The notes under the pieces: model-generated | Told to the model about the DNA's origin: nothing | What the model saw: the letters and a program-made list of their open reading frames with translations, nothing else | The model's database searches: none | Position numbers and translations under genes: made by a program | Shown: positions 35,730 to 45,163 of the stretch, in pieces | Numbering within the stretch: the first letter of the stretch is position 1 | How the letters are laid out: each line of letters opens with the position of its first letter | NCBI GenBank assembly: GCA_965230525.1 | Contig: OZ246008.1 | Coordinates: 3,906,001 to 3,970,000 of the forward strand | DNA: 64,000 nt | Direction: 5' to 3' | From: GCA-002733465 sp965230525 | GTDB taxonomy: Bacteria > Pseudomonadota > Gammaproteobacteria > Enterobacterales > Kangiellaceae

Positions 35730-36443
35730 TTAATTACCCTTTTTGACAAAGTTTTGCGCGGCCACTGATTTCGAGTTTTTTACCGCTTCCATTTTACCTA
35801 GCAGGCGTTTTACCGCTGAGCTTAATGCCCAAATTTCGGCACTTGCGACCGGATCAGTCCACTCATAGACACTGCAACCTTCTGCAAAAGAATCCACATA
35901 GGCTACACGAAAGGTAATTTGGTTTTTGATGGCCGAAAGTTTCGAGTCTTTGCTCACCGTTTCAATCACTTCATCGGACGACTTTACCCGGGTTCTCACT
36001 CGGTTCCAGATAATCTTGGTATTGAGAGATTTATTAAATTTTGCAGCTTCGTGAATTAACGCTTCAAATGTTCCAAATGACCATATTTCGACACTTGAAG
36101 GAGCCAATGGCACAAGCACAAGATTAGATTGCAACAGCATACTGCGTACCAATGAATTCACGTGTGGTGCACCGTCAATTAATATGTAGTCGTACTTACT
36201 TTTGTTTTTTTCAATCAGCGAAGTAAGCTGTGCTGGTGTTGCGGCCGACTCCATTGAGAGCCCTGTTTCAACATAGATATCATCTCTGACTTTATACCAA
36301 TGAGAAAGCGAGTTTTGCGGAGGATCACAGTCTATCATTAAGACTTTGCCTGTTTGAGACAGGGTGACGGAGAGGTTGGCGCATAATGTACTTTTGCCTA
36401 CTCCTCCCTTTGCTTGCGCTATCGAAACGATTTTCGCTGTCAT
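35730..36443 (-). CDS. ParA/MinD-family ATPase without a ParB neighbour
   Basis: 237 residues. The deviant Walker A motif AQAKGGVGKSTLCANLSVTL is at the start; the Walker A' region includes VLMIDCDPPQNSLSHW, and Walker B is YDYILIDGAPH. These P-loop ATPases move cargo such as DNA, chemoreceptor arrays or flagellar or Cpa-type machinery. No parB gene lies beside it: the neighbours are the convergent PepSY gene (eight bases away) and ada. It is therefore an orphan ParA-like ATPase whose partner is elsewhere. ATG 36443 gives the expected MTAKIVSIAQ start. Confidence 0.87.
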   Translation of the reverse strand: MTAKIVSIAQAKGGVGKSTLCANLSVTLSQTGKVLMIDCDPPQNSLSHWYKVRDDIYVETGLSMESAATPAQLTSLIEKNKSKYDYILIDGAPHVNSLVRSMLLQSNLVLVPLAPSSVEIWSFGTFEALIHEAAKFNKSLNTKIIWNRVRTRVKSSDEVIETVSKDSKLSAIKNQITFRVAYVDSFAEGCSVYEWTDPVASAEIWALSSAVKRLLGKMEAVKNSKSVAAQNFVKKGN

Positions 36444-36546
36444 GTTAACTGGCTTCCCATTAATCAGTGCTAAAAAGTAGCTGTTTTATTCCTTGCTTTG
36501 CTATCTAACTGATAATGTAGGAGTTTTCTACTAAAAAAGCAACTTT

Positions 36547-37620
36547 TTATGCATTTTGCTCTATCTCTAGAAGCCTTTGTTTACGCCACAAGCCGCCACC
36601 ATATCCTGTCAACGAACCGTTTTTACCAACGACTCGATGGCAAGGGATCAAAATAGCGATCCGATTATCTCCATTTGCCTTGGCCACAGCGCGGGTAGCC
36701 GAAACTCGACCGAGCAACTGAGCTTGCTGCTGATAGCTCCTGGTTTGACCGAAGGGAATTTGGCCTAACCCCATCCACACCAACTGTTGAAACTCAGTAC
36801 CGATAGCGTCTAAAGGAATATCAAATTGTTGCCGCTTGGCAGTAAAGTATTCGCCCAGTTGTCGCTTTAATTCGGCCAGTAAAGGGGGCTCACCCGGTAC
36901 AAACACAGCATTTCTATATTTTACCAACCGCTTAAATTGAGTTTCTAACATTCTTCGATCGCTAAATTCCAAAAGGCAAAGACCTGCCTCACTCATTCCC
37001 GCAATCATGGGGCCAAGCGGAGATGAGATTCGACTAATATGCACTAGCGTTGTCGCTTGACTGTTTTTAGGCGATAAACCTGTGAGCTTTTTAAATGCAT
37101 CATTAAAGCCGCTAAGCGACTCATAGCCGGTGTCAAAGGCTGCATCAATGACCGAATGTTTGTTCTTAATTTGCCCAATGGCGCTATTTAACCTTAGCGC
37201 TCTCAGGTAAGCCTGAAATGTCATCCCATGGTGTTTTTTAAACCAACGACGGAGAGTGGCTGGTTCGACACCACGTTCTCGAAGAGCTTGGTCTTTAAGC
37301 CGAATTTGCGGGTCCAAGGCTACTTCTTTCAATAAAGACTGTACCCAATCTGGGGTTTGGCCAAGCGGCTCAAGCGGCTTACAGACTTTACAGGGGCGAA
37401 AGCCATAACTTAATGCCTCTTGACTATGGGCATAATAAGCAACATTTTCGGGTTTGGGTTTCCTTGCGTGGCAACTGGTTCGACAAAATATGCCAGTCGT
37501 TTTTATCGCCGCGACAAATACCCCCTCATAGGCTTGGTCCTTATTAACCAATGCCGTGTACATTTCTTCGACAGGCGGCAGTCGATGGCCAGATTGCTGC
37601 TGAGCTGTTGAAATAGACAT
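36547..37620 (-). CDS. ada: Bifunctional transcriptional activator and O6-methylguanine-DNA methyltransferase Ada
   Basis: 357 residues with the full Ada architecture. The N-terminal zinc domain has Cys46, Cys50, Cys77 and Cys80 (FCRTSC and PCKVC), Cys46 being the methylphosphotriester acceptor by family. The middle is an AraC-type DNA-binding region (ERGVEPATLRRWFKKHHGMT, FDTGYESLSGFNDAFKKLTG). The C-terminal methyltransferase has the active-site Cys327 in IPCHRVV. AGGGAGA is seven bases before ATG 37620. It repairs O6-methylguanine and activates its own transcription after methylation. There is no alkB or alkA neighbour here. Confidence 0.96.
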   Translation of the reverse strand: MSISTAQQQSGHRLPPVEEMYTALVNKDQAYEGVFVAAIKTTGIFCRTSCHARKPKPENVAYYAHSQEALSYGFRPCKVCKPLEPLGQTPDWVQSLLKEVALDPQIRLKDQALRERGVEPATLRRWFKKHHGMTFQAYLRALRLNSAIGQIKNKHSVIDAAFDTGYESLSGFNDAFKKLTGLSPKNSQATTLVHISRISSPLGPMIAGMSEAGLCLLEFSDRRMLETQFKRLVKYRNAVFVPGEPPLLAELKRQLGEYFTAKRQQFDIPLDAIGTEFQQLVWMGLGQIPFGQTRSYQQQAQLLGRVSATRAVAKANGDNRIAILIPCHRVVGKNGSLTGYGGGLWRKQRLLEIEQNA

Positions 37621-37725
37621 AATATTCTCCCTCTAAATTCTCAGGCAATTATGCATTTAAAACAGTCTCACCACAGCCGAAAAATGAACAACCATTTTTC
37701 GGCCTTAGGTTCTTTTGGCGCGGAA

Positions 37726-39063
37726 CTACTCTAGATCGAGTATCAAATATTGTGAACCAGCGCCTGGCCGATTAACCAATATTGGTACGCTACCTTGCTG
37801 GGGTAACTCCGAACGAACCTTGTCAAATTCAGACAAATTGTTAATACTGGTGAGTTGGATCGACTGAATGATGTCACCCGACCGAATGCCTGCATCGTAA
37901 GCGGGGCCTGATTCAATATCGGTTACTAGAATGCCATGAGTAACGTTGGCTCGGCTGGCGATTTCATCAGGTAACTCCTTTAAAGTTGCTCCAAACCACT
38001 CTACTTCATCTTTATTTTCTAGTGTTTGTGGTGCCGAGGCCACGACCGCACCATCTCTACTTCCAATCACTACATCCAATTCTATTTTTCGCTTTTCTCT
38101 AACGATGGTAAATTTAGCTTTATCACCAGGGCGATACCGACCAATGATAAACGGCAGCTCAGCTGCATTTTTGACCAGTTTTCCAGCCACGCGTAAAACA
38201 ATGTCACCGTTCTTAATCCCAGCGCGCATTGCAGGAGACTCTTGCGCTACGCCATTGATCAAAGCGCCTTGGGTCGAATCCAGTTTACTCCACTCCGCCA
38301 TTCTACGATCAACTTCTTGGTAGTTGACACCTAAGTACCCTCTGACCACTTTGCCGTTGTCTCTGATTTGATTAACTACATCCATCGCCAAATCAATGGG
38401 AATTGAAAATGAAAGTCCGTTAGAGCCACCCGATGTGCTGAGAATCTTAGAGTTGATCCCAACAACTTTGCCGTCCATATCAATTAACGGTCCGCCCGAG
38501 TTACCTGGGTTTATTGCCACATCGGTTTGTATGTAAGGGACATATTGCTCGCCAACACTACGACCTTTGGCGCTAATAATTCCAGCGGTAACAGTTTGGT
38601 CGTAACCAAAAGGCGCTCCAATGGCAACCACCCATGAGCCAACTTTTGTTTTAGCGAGATTGCCTATTTTAAACGGCTTAAAATTGTTTCCCTTTAACTT
38701 TAGTAGCGCGATATCGGTATCGGCATCAGTTCCAATTATTTCAGCTTCCAGATCTTTTCCATTGTGAAGCCGCACAAACACTTCTTCGACACCATCAATC
38801 ACATGGTTATTAGTCAGAACATAACCATCTTTAGAGATAAAAAAACCTGAACCACTTGGACCTCGACTGGTTCCCGTGCCGGGCTGGCGTGAAAACAAGT
38901 TTCTTCGGTTTACTTTAATGGTGGTCGAAATGCTAACCACACTGGGCTGTGATTTCTCGACAAGATCAACAAAATCAGGGAGCTTTGCTTTTGTCTTAGG
39001 GCTAAACGAAAGGATCAAAAGCAAAAAAATGGAAGTAGAAGCAATACTGCCTTTGCGAATCAT
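37726..39063 (-). CDS. degQ: Periplasmic Do-like serine protease (DegP/DegQ/MucD family)
   Basis: 445 residues. Signal peptide (STSIFLLLILSFSPKTKA), a trypsin-like domain with His87 (LTNNHVID), Asp117 (DTDIALLKL) and Ser189 (NPGNSGGPL), then two PDZ domains (about 255-345 and 360-445). The full catalytic triad and two PDZ domains match DegP/DegQ and Pseudomonas MucD. It degrades misfolded periplasmic proteins. Downstream of the rpoE-rseA-rseC genes in the same orientation, it occupies the position of mucD and is likely part of the envelope stress response. The symbol degQ is a family-level choice; it could equally be called mucD. Confidence 0.9.
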   Translation of the reverse strand: MIRKGSIASTSIFLLLILSFSPKTKAKLPDFVDLVEKSQPSVVSISTTIKVNRRNLFSRQPGTGTSRGPSGSGFFISKDGYVLTNNHVIDGVEEVFVRLHNGKDLEAEIIGTDADTDIALLKLKGNNFKPFKIGNLAKTKVGSWVVAIGAPFGYDQTVTAGIISAKGRSVGEQYVPYIQTDVAINPGNSGGPLIDMDGKVVGINSKILSTSGGSNGLSFSIPIDLAMDVVNQIRDNGKVVRGYLGVNYQEVDRRMAEWSKLDSTQGALINGVAQESPAMRAGIKNGDIVLRVAGKLVKNAAELPFIIGRYRPGDKAKFTIVREKRKIELDVVIGSRDGAVVASAPQTLENKDEVEWFGATLKELPDEIASRANVTHGILVTDIESGPAYDAGIRSGDIIQSIQLTSINNLSEFDKVRSELPQQGSVPILVNRPGAGSQYLILDLE

Positions 39064-39203
39064 ATAAAATTTCCTTTTTGTCTAATAGTACTGACTGTTG
39101 AGGTTAATGCAAAATTATATAAAACTAGTGTTAATGGTTTTAACTATCTATACGCTGAATGTCGGCATCGAGATCGTTATTAACTTTGAGATATTTGGAG
39201 CTT

Positions 39204-39635
39204 CTAGTTTACTACACTGACTATTTTTGGCAGGTATAATTCATTGGTTAGCCATCGATGATTGTAATATTTTGTGACTAAAAGCCCCACCGTGAGGCTC
39301 AAAAGGCTCAGAAAAATAGTCGTATTTTCATTAAGTTGAGCAATACTGCCCAGCGCAGCACCAAAAAACAAAAATAATAGAGGTAAGCAGTAAACAACAA
39401 TTGACGCTTTGGTTACACTGGCTTTGGGGATTTCGATGAGGACGCTCTGACCGACTCGGGCATTGATTTGATTGACCAGCTCGGTCTCAAATAATTTGGC
39501 TGACAAATATCGCTCGACGATGCCATTTCCGCAACTTTGCGATGCTTTACAGGACGCACAAGCTAATTTGTTTTGTGTCTGAATGACCGCGAATTCGCCA
39601 TTGAGGGCGATGACTACGCCCTTCTCTTGCAACAT
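39204..39635 (-). CDS. rseC: RseC/MucC family sigma-E regulatory membrane protein
   Basis: 143 residues. The N-terminal Cys-rich domain has Cys26, Cys29 and Cys35 (LACASCKASQSCGNG), and two transmembrane helices follow (IVVYCLPLLFLFFGAALGS and TIFLSLLSLTVGLLV). This matches RseC/MucC, inner-membrane proteins of the sigma-E operon that are also linked to SoxR reduction. It starts 49 bases after the rseA stop and lies directly after rseA; rseB is absent. Predicted cytoplasmic N-terminus. Confidence 0.88.
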   Translation of the reverse strand: MLQEKGVVIALNGEFAVIQTQNKLACASCKASQSCGNGIVERYLSAKLFETELVNQINARVGQSVLIEIPKASVTKASIVVYCLPLLFLFFGAALGSIAQLNENTTIFLSLLSLTVGLLVTKYYNHRWLTNELYLPKIVSVVN

Positions 39636-39684
39636 AAGTTAAAAAACCAATCTGGCCGAAAACATAAAAAAGAACGCTTAAAAA

Positions 39685-40347
39685 TTAGTCCTTAGATTTT
39701 TCTAATTTAGCTTTTTCGAGTTGTCTTTGCTGCTCGAGTGACTTCTCCAAAATCGCTTGCCATTCCTCCGCAGAAAACCTCATTGTGCGCACAAACTCAC
39801 CACTGACTGGTGCAATGTTACCTTTGTCGGAACGTCTTAGGTCTCGAATATATCGATCGTTGAAGATATCCATTTGGTACTGTTCGGCAGCAGCCATCTG
39901 TTGGTTTGTAGGGTTTGTTGCAACTGTATTTTCTGGGGAAGCTTGTTGTTTAGACGCAACTTGCGTACCTTGGGGCGCGTCATGTTGAGCTATTTGGGTG
40001 CTTTGGAATGAAAAAAATGTAGCTACGGCAACACTTGCAGCAATCGCAAAACCGCCACCAACTTTCTTGATTTCGGCATTGAGTGGCACAACTTGAGCGT
40101 TAACTGGATGGGAAGATTCCTGACGTGGAGCTGCAATAATAGCCGGCTCATCTGCAATTTTCGCACTAATTTGCTGACAAAACTTCAGACTGGCATCGGC
40201 AGAGTTTTGACCTTTAATAATCTCGCTAATCGAATGGTATCGATACCAAGACTCGATCGCATGTTTATCTTCAAGCAAATCGTCTAAATTGTTAGAACTA
40301 CAATTTTCATCCAACAAATCCGACAATAACTTATTTGTATCTACCAT
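39685..40347 (-). CDS. rseA: Anti-sigma-E factor RseA
   Basis: 220 residues. The N-terminal cytoplasmic anti-sigma domain (about 1-95; MVDTNKLLSDLLDENC, SWYRYHSISEIIKGQ) is followed by one transmembrane helix at about 97-115 (GGGFAIAASVAVATFFSFQ) and a periplasmic tail. This is the RseA/MucA layout: binding RpoE in the cytoplasm and being cleaved from the periplasmic side on stress. The tail is the part that regulated proteolysis would cut. Its start lies 219 bases after the rpoE stop, an unusually large gap for this pair. Confidence 0.88.
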   Translation of the reverse strand: MVDTNKLLSDLLDENCSSNNLDDLLEDKHAIESWYRYHSISEIIKGQNSADASLKFCQQISAKIADEPAIIAAPRQESSHPVNAQVVPLNAEIKKVGGGFAIAASVAVATFFSFQSTQIAQHDAPQGTQVASKQQASPENTVATNPTNQQMAAAEQYQMDIFNDRYIRDLRRSDKGNIAPVSGEFVRTMRFSAEEWQAILEKSLEQQRQLEKAKLEKSKD

Positions 40348-40566
40348 TTATTCCACTCCGCACTAACAATGCTTAGTTCGTTTAGGCGATAACCACTTAT
40401 ATAAAAACTTATAAATAACAGCCTGAACATTTAAAATTCTTAACGATTTCTTTTTTCTGCGCTACTAGGACACAATATTTTACATTTGGTTCACTCTATC
40501 GCCAGTTTTTTTACCCTTTATAGTAAGTATAGGTTCATCTCACCAGTTTTTTACCTGTGAAAATCA

Positions 40567-41145
40567 TTATTTATTTGCTAATAATGGCCTCGTTTTCTCA
40601 TCGATTGCCTCTCTTGCCCTAAAAATTCTGGAACGAACGGTTCCAACCGGGCAATCCATTGATTCAGCAATTTCCTCATAACTCAAGCCTTCGATTTCAC
40701 GTAAAGTAATGGCGGTTTTGAGGTCGTCTGGCAATTCATCGATAGTTTTAAAAATAACATCCCGCAATTGATCACGCATCATCAATTTCTCAGGCGATGC
40801 ATTTTCACGCAGCGCCACTCCAACCCCGTAACTTTCCGCATCTTGAGAGTCGATGTCTGAAGCCGGAGGTCGCCGCCCTTTGGCGGTTAAATAGTTCTTG
40901 GCGGTATTTATCGCAATTCGATAAAGCCAAGTATAAAAAGCGCTCTCCCCTCTAAAATTAGGCAAAGCGCGGTAGGCTTTTATAAAAGCATCTTGAGCAA
41001 CGTCATTGATTTCAGCACTATCACTGATAAACCGACTGACGATAGATAGAATTTTACTTTGGTATTTCACTACCAAAATATCGAATGCCCGCTTGTCACC
41101 TCGCTGAACTCGCTCAACTAATTCAGCATCTACATTTTTTGTCAT
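40567..41145 (-). CDS. rpoE: RNA polymerase sigma-E factor RpoE (AlgU)
   Basis: 192 residues of ECF sigma type. Region 2 (about 22-90) includes DVAQDAFIKAYRALPNFRGE and AFYTWLYRIAINTAKNYL; region 4 (about 135-185) includes LREIEGLSYEEIAESMDCPV and GTVRSRIFRAREAID. It directs the response to misfolded envelope proteins. It is released by RseA and probably drives its own operon. The gene is divergent from nadB, as in many gammaproteobacteria. I saw no reliable sigma-E promoter upstream. Confidence 0.95.
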   Translation of the reverse strand: MTKNVDAELVERVQRGDKRAFDILVVKYQSKILSIVSRFISDSAEINDVAQDAFIKAYRALPNFRGESAFYTWLYRIAINTAKNYLTAKGRRPPASDIDSQDAESYGVGVALRENASPEKLMMRDQLRDVIFKTIDELPDDLKTAITLREIEGLSYEEIAESMDCPVGTVRSRIFRAREAIDEKTRPLLANK

Positions 41146-41497
41146 TTATTATTTTTACAATTTATTAGTTTGGGCCACGATTTAAGACTTGAATCCAACT
41201 TATCGCAACTTCCAATGCGCTTACGACCAAAAGGTGAAACTTGTTAACATTGGGCATTATTTTGATATCTGAGTAGCGGCAACTATAGACACAACGTTGC
41301 GGTGCTCACTCCCATTGACCTACATTATCACAACTAGTTCAAAGTCAGTGGATTGCTGTTGCTCAAATTTTATTAAACAAGTTGATTATAACAGAAGATT
41401 CAATTCCTACACCCCACTATATACAACTAAATCATTGGCTTTTATGGTCATTATTGAGCAGAATACAAGCTTTAAAAAGTATCGACAATCTATTGCT
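41146..41497. other. Divergent rpoE-nadB intergenic region
   Basis: 352 bases without a gene. It must carry the promoters of both genes. A GGAAGTT on the minus strand (near 41205) resembles a sigma-E -35 but has no well-spaced TCNNA, so I do not call it. Confidence 0.45.
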
Positions 41498-43114
41498 ATG
41501 ACCATCGAACATAAATCAGACGTACTCATAATTGGAAGTGGCGCAGCAGGCCTAACCTGTGCGTTGCAACTGTCTGACCATTTTAATATTCACTTGTTGT
41601 GTAAGAGGAACTTAAGTGACGCCGCGACTTTTTATGCGCAAGGCGGCATTGCTGCGGTATTAGACGATCAGGATAGCGTTGAGTCACATGTAGAAGACAC
41701 CTTGATCGCTGGTGCGGGCCTTTGTAACCAGCAAACGGTGGAGTACACGGTTAAAAACAGTCGCGATGCCATCGAATGGTTAATTAAGCGCGGGGTAAAC
41801 TTTAGTTTGGATGAGAATGGCAAAAGTGATACTTCAAATTACCACCTTACTCGTGAAGGTGGCCACAGTCATCGACGCATAATCCATGCGGCAGATGCTA
41901 CCGGAAAGGCTGTTCAAAATACGCTAGCGAGCGCTGTCAGCAATCACCCCAACATTCAGATTTTTGAAAATTACAATGCGATTGACCTCGTCACAACCCA
42001 TACTTTAGGAATAATTGGAGAAACAAATCGATGTCGCGGTGCTTACGCTTTAAACCGAGAAAGCGGCGAAGTCGAATCCTTTAACGCTAAATTTGTGGTT
42101 CTAGCTACCGGTGGCGCCAGTAAAGTTTATCTTTACACCAGTAATCCTGATATTTCTAGTGGGGATGGCATTGCGATGGCTTGGCGAACTGGTTGTCGTG
42201 TTGCTAATCTAGAATTTAATCAATTTCATCCTACTTGCTTATTTCATAGTAAAGCGCACTCCTTCCTGATTACCGAAGCACTCAGAGGTGAAGGCGCTCT
42301 ATTAAAACTGCCTAATGGCGAACGCTTTATGCCCCGCTTTGATGAACGTGCTGAATTAGCGCCTCGAGACATCGTCGCTCGGGCGATCGATCATGAAATT
42401 AAACGACTTGGAGTAGACTGCGTTTATCTAGACATTAGTCACAAAGAACCGGATTTTATTCGCTCACACTTTCCAACGATTTATCAGCGATTACTCGATT
42501 TAAATATAGATATCACCAAAGAGCCGATTCCCGTGGTCCCGGCTGCTCATTATACTTGTGGCGGAGTTGTGGTTGATCGTAATTCAGCTACCGATCTACC
42601 CAACCTTTACGCTATTGGCGAAGTTGCGTTTACTGGATTGCACGGTGCTAATCGAATGGCGAGCAATTCATTATTAGAATGCTTAGTCTTTGCTAAAACC
42701 GCCGCTGAAAACATTTTATCAAGAAAAAGTGAGCTTCAGCTATCGACAGTCAGCATTCCTGATTGGGATGAGAGTCAGGTATCTAACTCGGATGAAGAAG
42801 TCGTGGTTTCCCACAACTGGCATGAACTCAGGCATTTAATGTGGAATTACGTTGGGATTGTTCGAACGACCAAACGATTAGAGCGCGCACAGCGACGCAT
42901 TCAGTTACTTAAACAAGAAGTTAAAGACTATTATTCTAATTTTACTGTGACCAGCGATTTGTTAGAACTGAGAAATCTCATCACAGTTGCAGAATTAATC
43001 ATAGAGTGCGCTATGCGTCGAAAGGAAAGTCGGGGCCTGCATTACAGTTTGGACTATCCGAGTGCAGAATCTAAATTGGATGCTAGTGATACCATATTAA
43101 CAAGAGTCAGTTAA
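41498..43114 (+). CDS. nadB: L-aspartate oxidase NadB
   Basis: 538 residues from ATG 41498, chosen because this length fits the family (E. coli NadB is about 540) and the conserved start MTIEHKSDVLIIGSGAAGL begins there. An open frame extends back to 41297 but reads as non-coding. The FAD site is LIIGSGAAGLTCALQL, and catalytic-domain motifs include FYAQGGIAAVLD, REGGHSHRRIIHA and HYTCGGVVVDR. It oxidises L-aspartate to iminoaspartate, the first step of de novo NAD synthesis. Partner nadA and nadC genes are not in the window. Confidence 0.95.
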   Translation: MTIEHKSDVLIIGSGAAGLTCALQLSDHFNIHLLCKRNLSDAATFYAQGGIAAVLDDQDSVESHVEDTLIAGAGLCNQQTVEYTVKNSRDAIEWLIKRGVNFSLDENGKSDTSNYHLTREGGHSHRRIIHAADATGKAVQNTLASAVSNHPNIQIFENYNAIDLVTTHTLGIIGETNRCRGAYALNRESGEVESFNAKFVVLATGGASKVYLYTSNPDISSGDGIAMAWRTGCRVANLEFNQFHPTCLFHSKAHSFLITEALRGEGALLKLPNGERFMPRFDERAELAPRDIVARAIDHEIKRLGVDCVYLDISHKEPDFIRSHFPTIYQRLLDLNIDITKEPIPVVPAAHYTCGGVVVDRNSATDLPNLYAIGEVAFTGLHGANRMASNSLLECLVFAKTAAENILSRKSELQLSTVSIPDWDESQVSNSDEEVVVSHNWHELRHLMWNYVGIVRTTKRLERAQRRIQLLKQEVKDYYSNFTVTSDLLELRNLITVAELIIECAMRRKESRGLHYSLDYPSAESKLDASDTILTRVS

Positions 43115-43291
43115 AAATTGACCATTACTATTAAGAATTCAACCGGTTGTCTGAATCTAGACCAACAGGAAACTCATATTGAGATTATATGTTATTATAT
43201 TGGGCTCCAATTTTAGAAAAAAGACCGCAGTACAGAGGATGAAATCGCACCGCGAACAAAGTTTGTGAGTCGATCCCAGTCTTAGTTTTTT

Positions 43292-45163
43292 ATGTTTCGA
43301 TCCCTTTATCTATTTAAATTCACACTCTTCATTGTCGTTTTGACAGCGATATCAAGTGCAGTGGTAGCAGATGTCACCAAGATAGATAGTGAATGTTTCA
43401 ATGTTAATAAAGAACCTTGGTTGGCTTACCAAGCGATAACCGCCCCTGAAAATCAAAAAACACGGTCCCAACTCACTTATCTGCAATTTCTCATCTGTAA
43501 GGCCAAAGCCGAAAATTTACTCTATTTCTTTGATGAGTTTAATCAAACCATTGAGATTGCTGAAGCCGCAATTACAGAAAATTCTGATGTCGAGTTAATC
43601 GCCAATCTACGATTTTTTATTGGCCTTAGAGAGCAACGCGCAGGAAATTATCAAGCTAGTGCGAAAGCGTTTGAAAATGCCATCCATTTAACTAAGCAGC
43701 ATGATCTGGATTTACTGCACATCACTTCGTTACAAGAATTGGCTTACACTAAAAGTTTAACCAACCTATATGTCATCTCTTTTAATAAAATCCGCGAAGC
43801 CTATGTGAAAGCTAAAAAGATTAATGACCCTTTTCTGCTTGCCATTGTTAACGAGACTTATGGTGCCATTTATGGATTTCTTGGTGACTTTGATGCTTCA
43901 ATATCACATTACGAAAAAGCTCTAGAAAGCTATCAAAATTTAAACTACCGGCCCTACGAGGCTGAAGCCATTTATGGATTAGCTTCGACCTATCGATACT
44001 GGAATAAGCACGACACAGCGATTAAGTATTTCAATCAATATATTGACAAAACACGCTACACCCCGAATTTTCAAATCACTTTCTATGGTCAGTATGGCCT
44101 GAGCATGTCACTAGCCGAAAAAGGCCAATGCGACGAAGCACTGATTGCGTTAAAAAAAGCCTTATCCTTAAACGGTGCTGCTGACTATAAAGCAGAGCTA
44201 TACAAACGAAAAGCTGGTTGCCACATACGACTAGGCCAACTCGATCTAGCCGAAAAGTCAGTTTCCAAGGCAGAGAAAATTTTCAGCGAGATTCCCGAAT
44301 TAAAAAATACTAAATGGGATTTAGAAACTAAAAAGATCCGAGGCGATATAGCGCGTGCAAAGGGTGACTTCAAGAAAGCGCTTGAGCTGAGCTCGGCATT
44401 TTACGAATCCTATACAAAACTACTCGCAGAAAGCTCTTCAGAACAACTCTCTAATATTAGTTCAAGCTTTGAACTAGCCTCACGAGATGCAAAAATTGAA
44501 CTGCTCCAGCAACAAGCTAAAGTCCAGCAGCTGCAGGCGGAGCAGCACCTACAAAATTCTTTGAAGAACCGTTATACCATTGCCATTTCAGTCTCGATTA
44601 TCTTGATAATATTGATTGCATTCTACATACAACGAAAACATACTCGTAAGATCATGGCAATTTCCATCCGAGACTCACTGTCTGGATTATACAATCGCCG
44701 CTATATATTTAATCGCTTCGACAAGCTAATCACTGCCCTCACAAATCGTAAAGCTAAACTATCAATTATTCTGTTAGACATAGATAACTTTAAACAAATT
44801 AATGACCAGTACGGTCACCCTTTTGGCGACACTGTTATTAAGAAAGTCTCTGAAATTTGTCAATCGACCTTGAGAGCAGAGGATACTATGGGAAGAATAG
44901 GTGGTGAAGAGTTTCTATGTTTACTGCCACGTATCGACCAGCAAAACTGTATAAACATTGCGAACCGCATGTTATGCCGCGTTTCAGAGCATGATTTCCT
45001 TACGGAAAATAATGAAAAATTGAATATTACGATTAGCATTGGTATCACTAGCTCGAGCAATCGAGCGAAAACTCGACAAGCACTATTAATTCAGGCTGAT
45101 AAAGCACTATACCATTCAAAGAAAACTGGAAAGAACAAAGTTACCAGTTACGAAGATCTTTAG
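43292..45163 (+). CDS. Membrane-bound TPR-sensor diguanylate cyclase (GGDEF)
   Basis: 623 residues. Signal sequence or first membrane segment (FKFTLFIVVLTAISSAVVA), a periplasmic region of TPR-like repeats (about 80-395: SISHYEKALESYQNL, AIKYFNQYIDKTRYTP), a coiled coil, a transmembrane helix (AISVSIILIILIAFYI), then a GGDEF domain at about 460-620 (DSLSGLYNRRYIFNRF, RIGGEEFLCLLPR). The active motif is GGEEF and the I-site RxxD (RAED) lies five residues before it, so c-di-GMP synthesis with product inhibition is expected. There is no EAL domain. It would turn a periplasmic signal into biofilm or motility control. Confidence 0.9.
   Translation: MFRSLYLFKFTLFIVVLTAISSAVVADVTKIDSECFNVNKEPWLAYQAITAPENQKTRSQLTYLQFLICKAKAENLLYFFDEFNQTIEIAEAAITENSDVELIANLRFFIGLREQRAGNYQASAKAFENAIHLTKQHDLDLLHITSLQELAYTKSLTNLYVISFNKIREAYVKAKKINDPFLLAIVNETYGAIYGFLGDFDASISHYEKALESYQNLNYRPYEAEAIYGLASTYRYWNKHDTAIKYFNQYIDKTRYTPNFQITFYGQYGLSMSLAEKGQCDEALIALKKALSLNGAADYKAELYKRKAGCHIRLGQLDLAEKSVSKAEKIFSEIPELKNTKWDLETKKIRGDIARAKGDFKKALELSSAFYESYTKLLAESSSEQLSNISSSFELASRDAKIELLQQQAKVQQLQAEQHLQNSLKNRYTIAISVSIILIILIAFYIQRKHTRKIMAISIRDSLSGLYNRRYIFNRFDKLITALTNRKAKLSIILLDIDNFKQINDQYGHPFGDTVIKKVSEICQSTLRAEDTMGRIGGEEFLCLLPRIDQQNCINIANRMLCRVSEHDFLTENNEKLNITISIGITSSSNRAKTRQALLIQADKALYHSKKTGKNKVTSYEDL

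Noticed and set aside
41195..41230. Possible sigma-E promoter (GGAAGTT) upstream of rpoE
   Set aside because: The TCNNA -10 partner is 19 or more bases away and poorly matched; the evidence is too weak to call.
41297..41497. N-terminal extension of nadB by 67 codons
   Set aside because: Extra residues have no homology to NadB, include a Cys run and lack codon or motif support; length fits the start at 41498.
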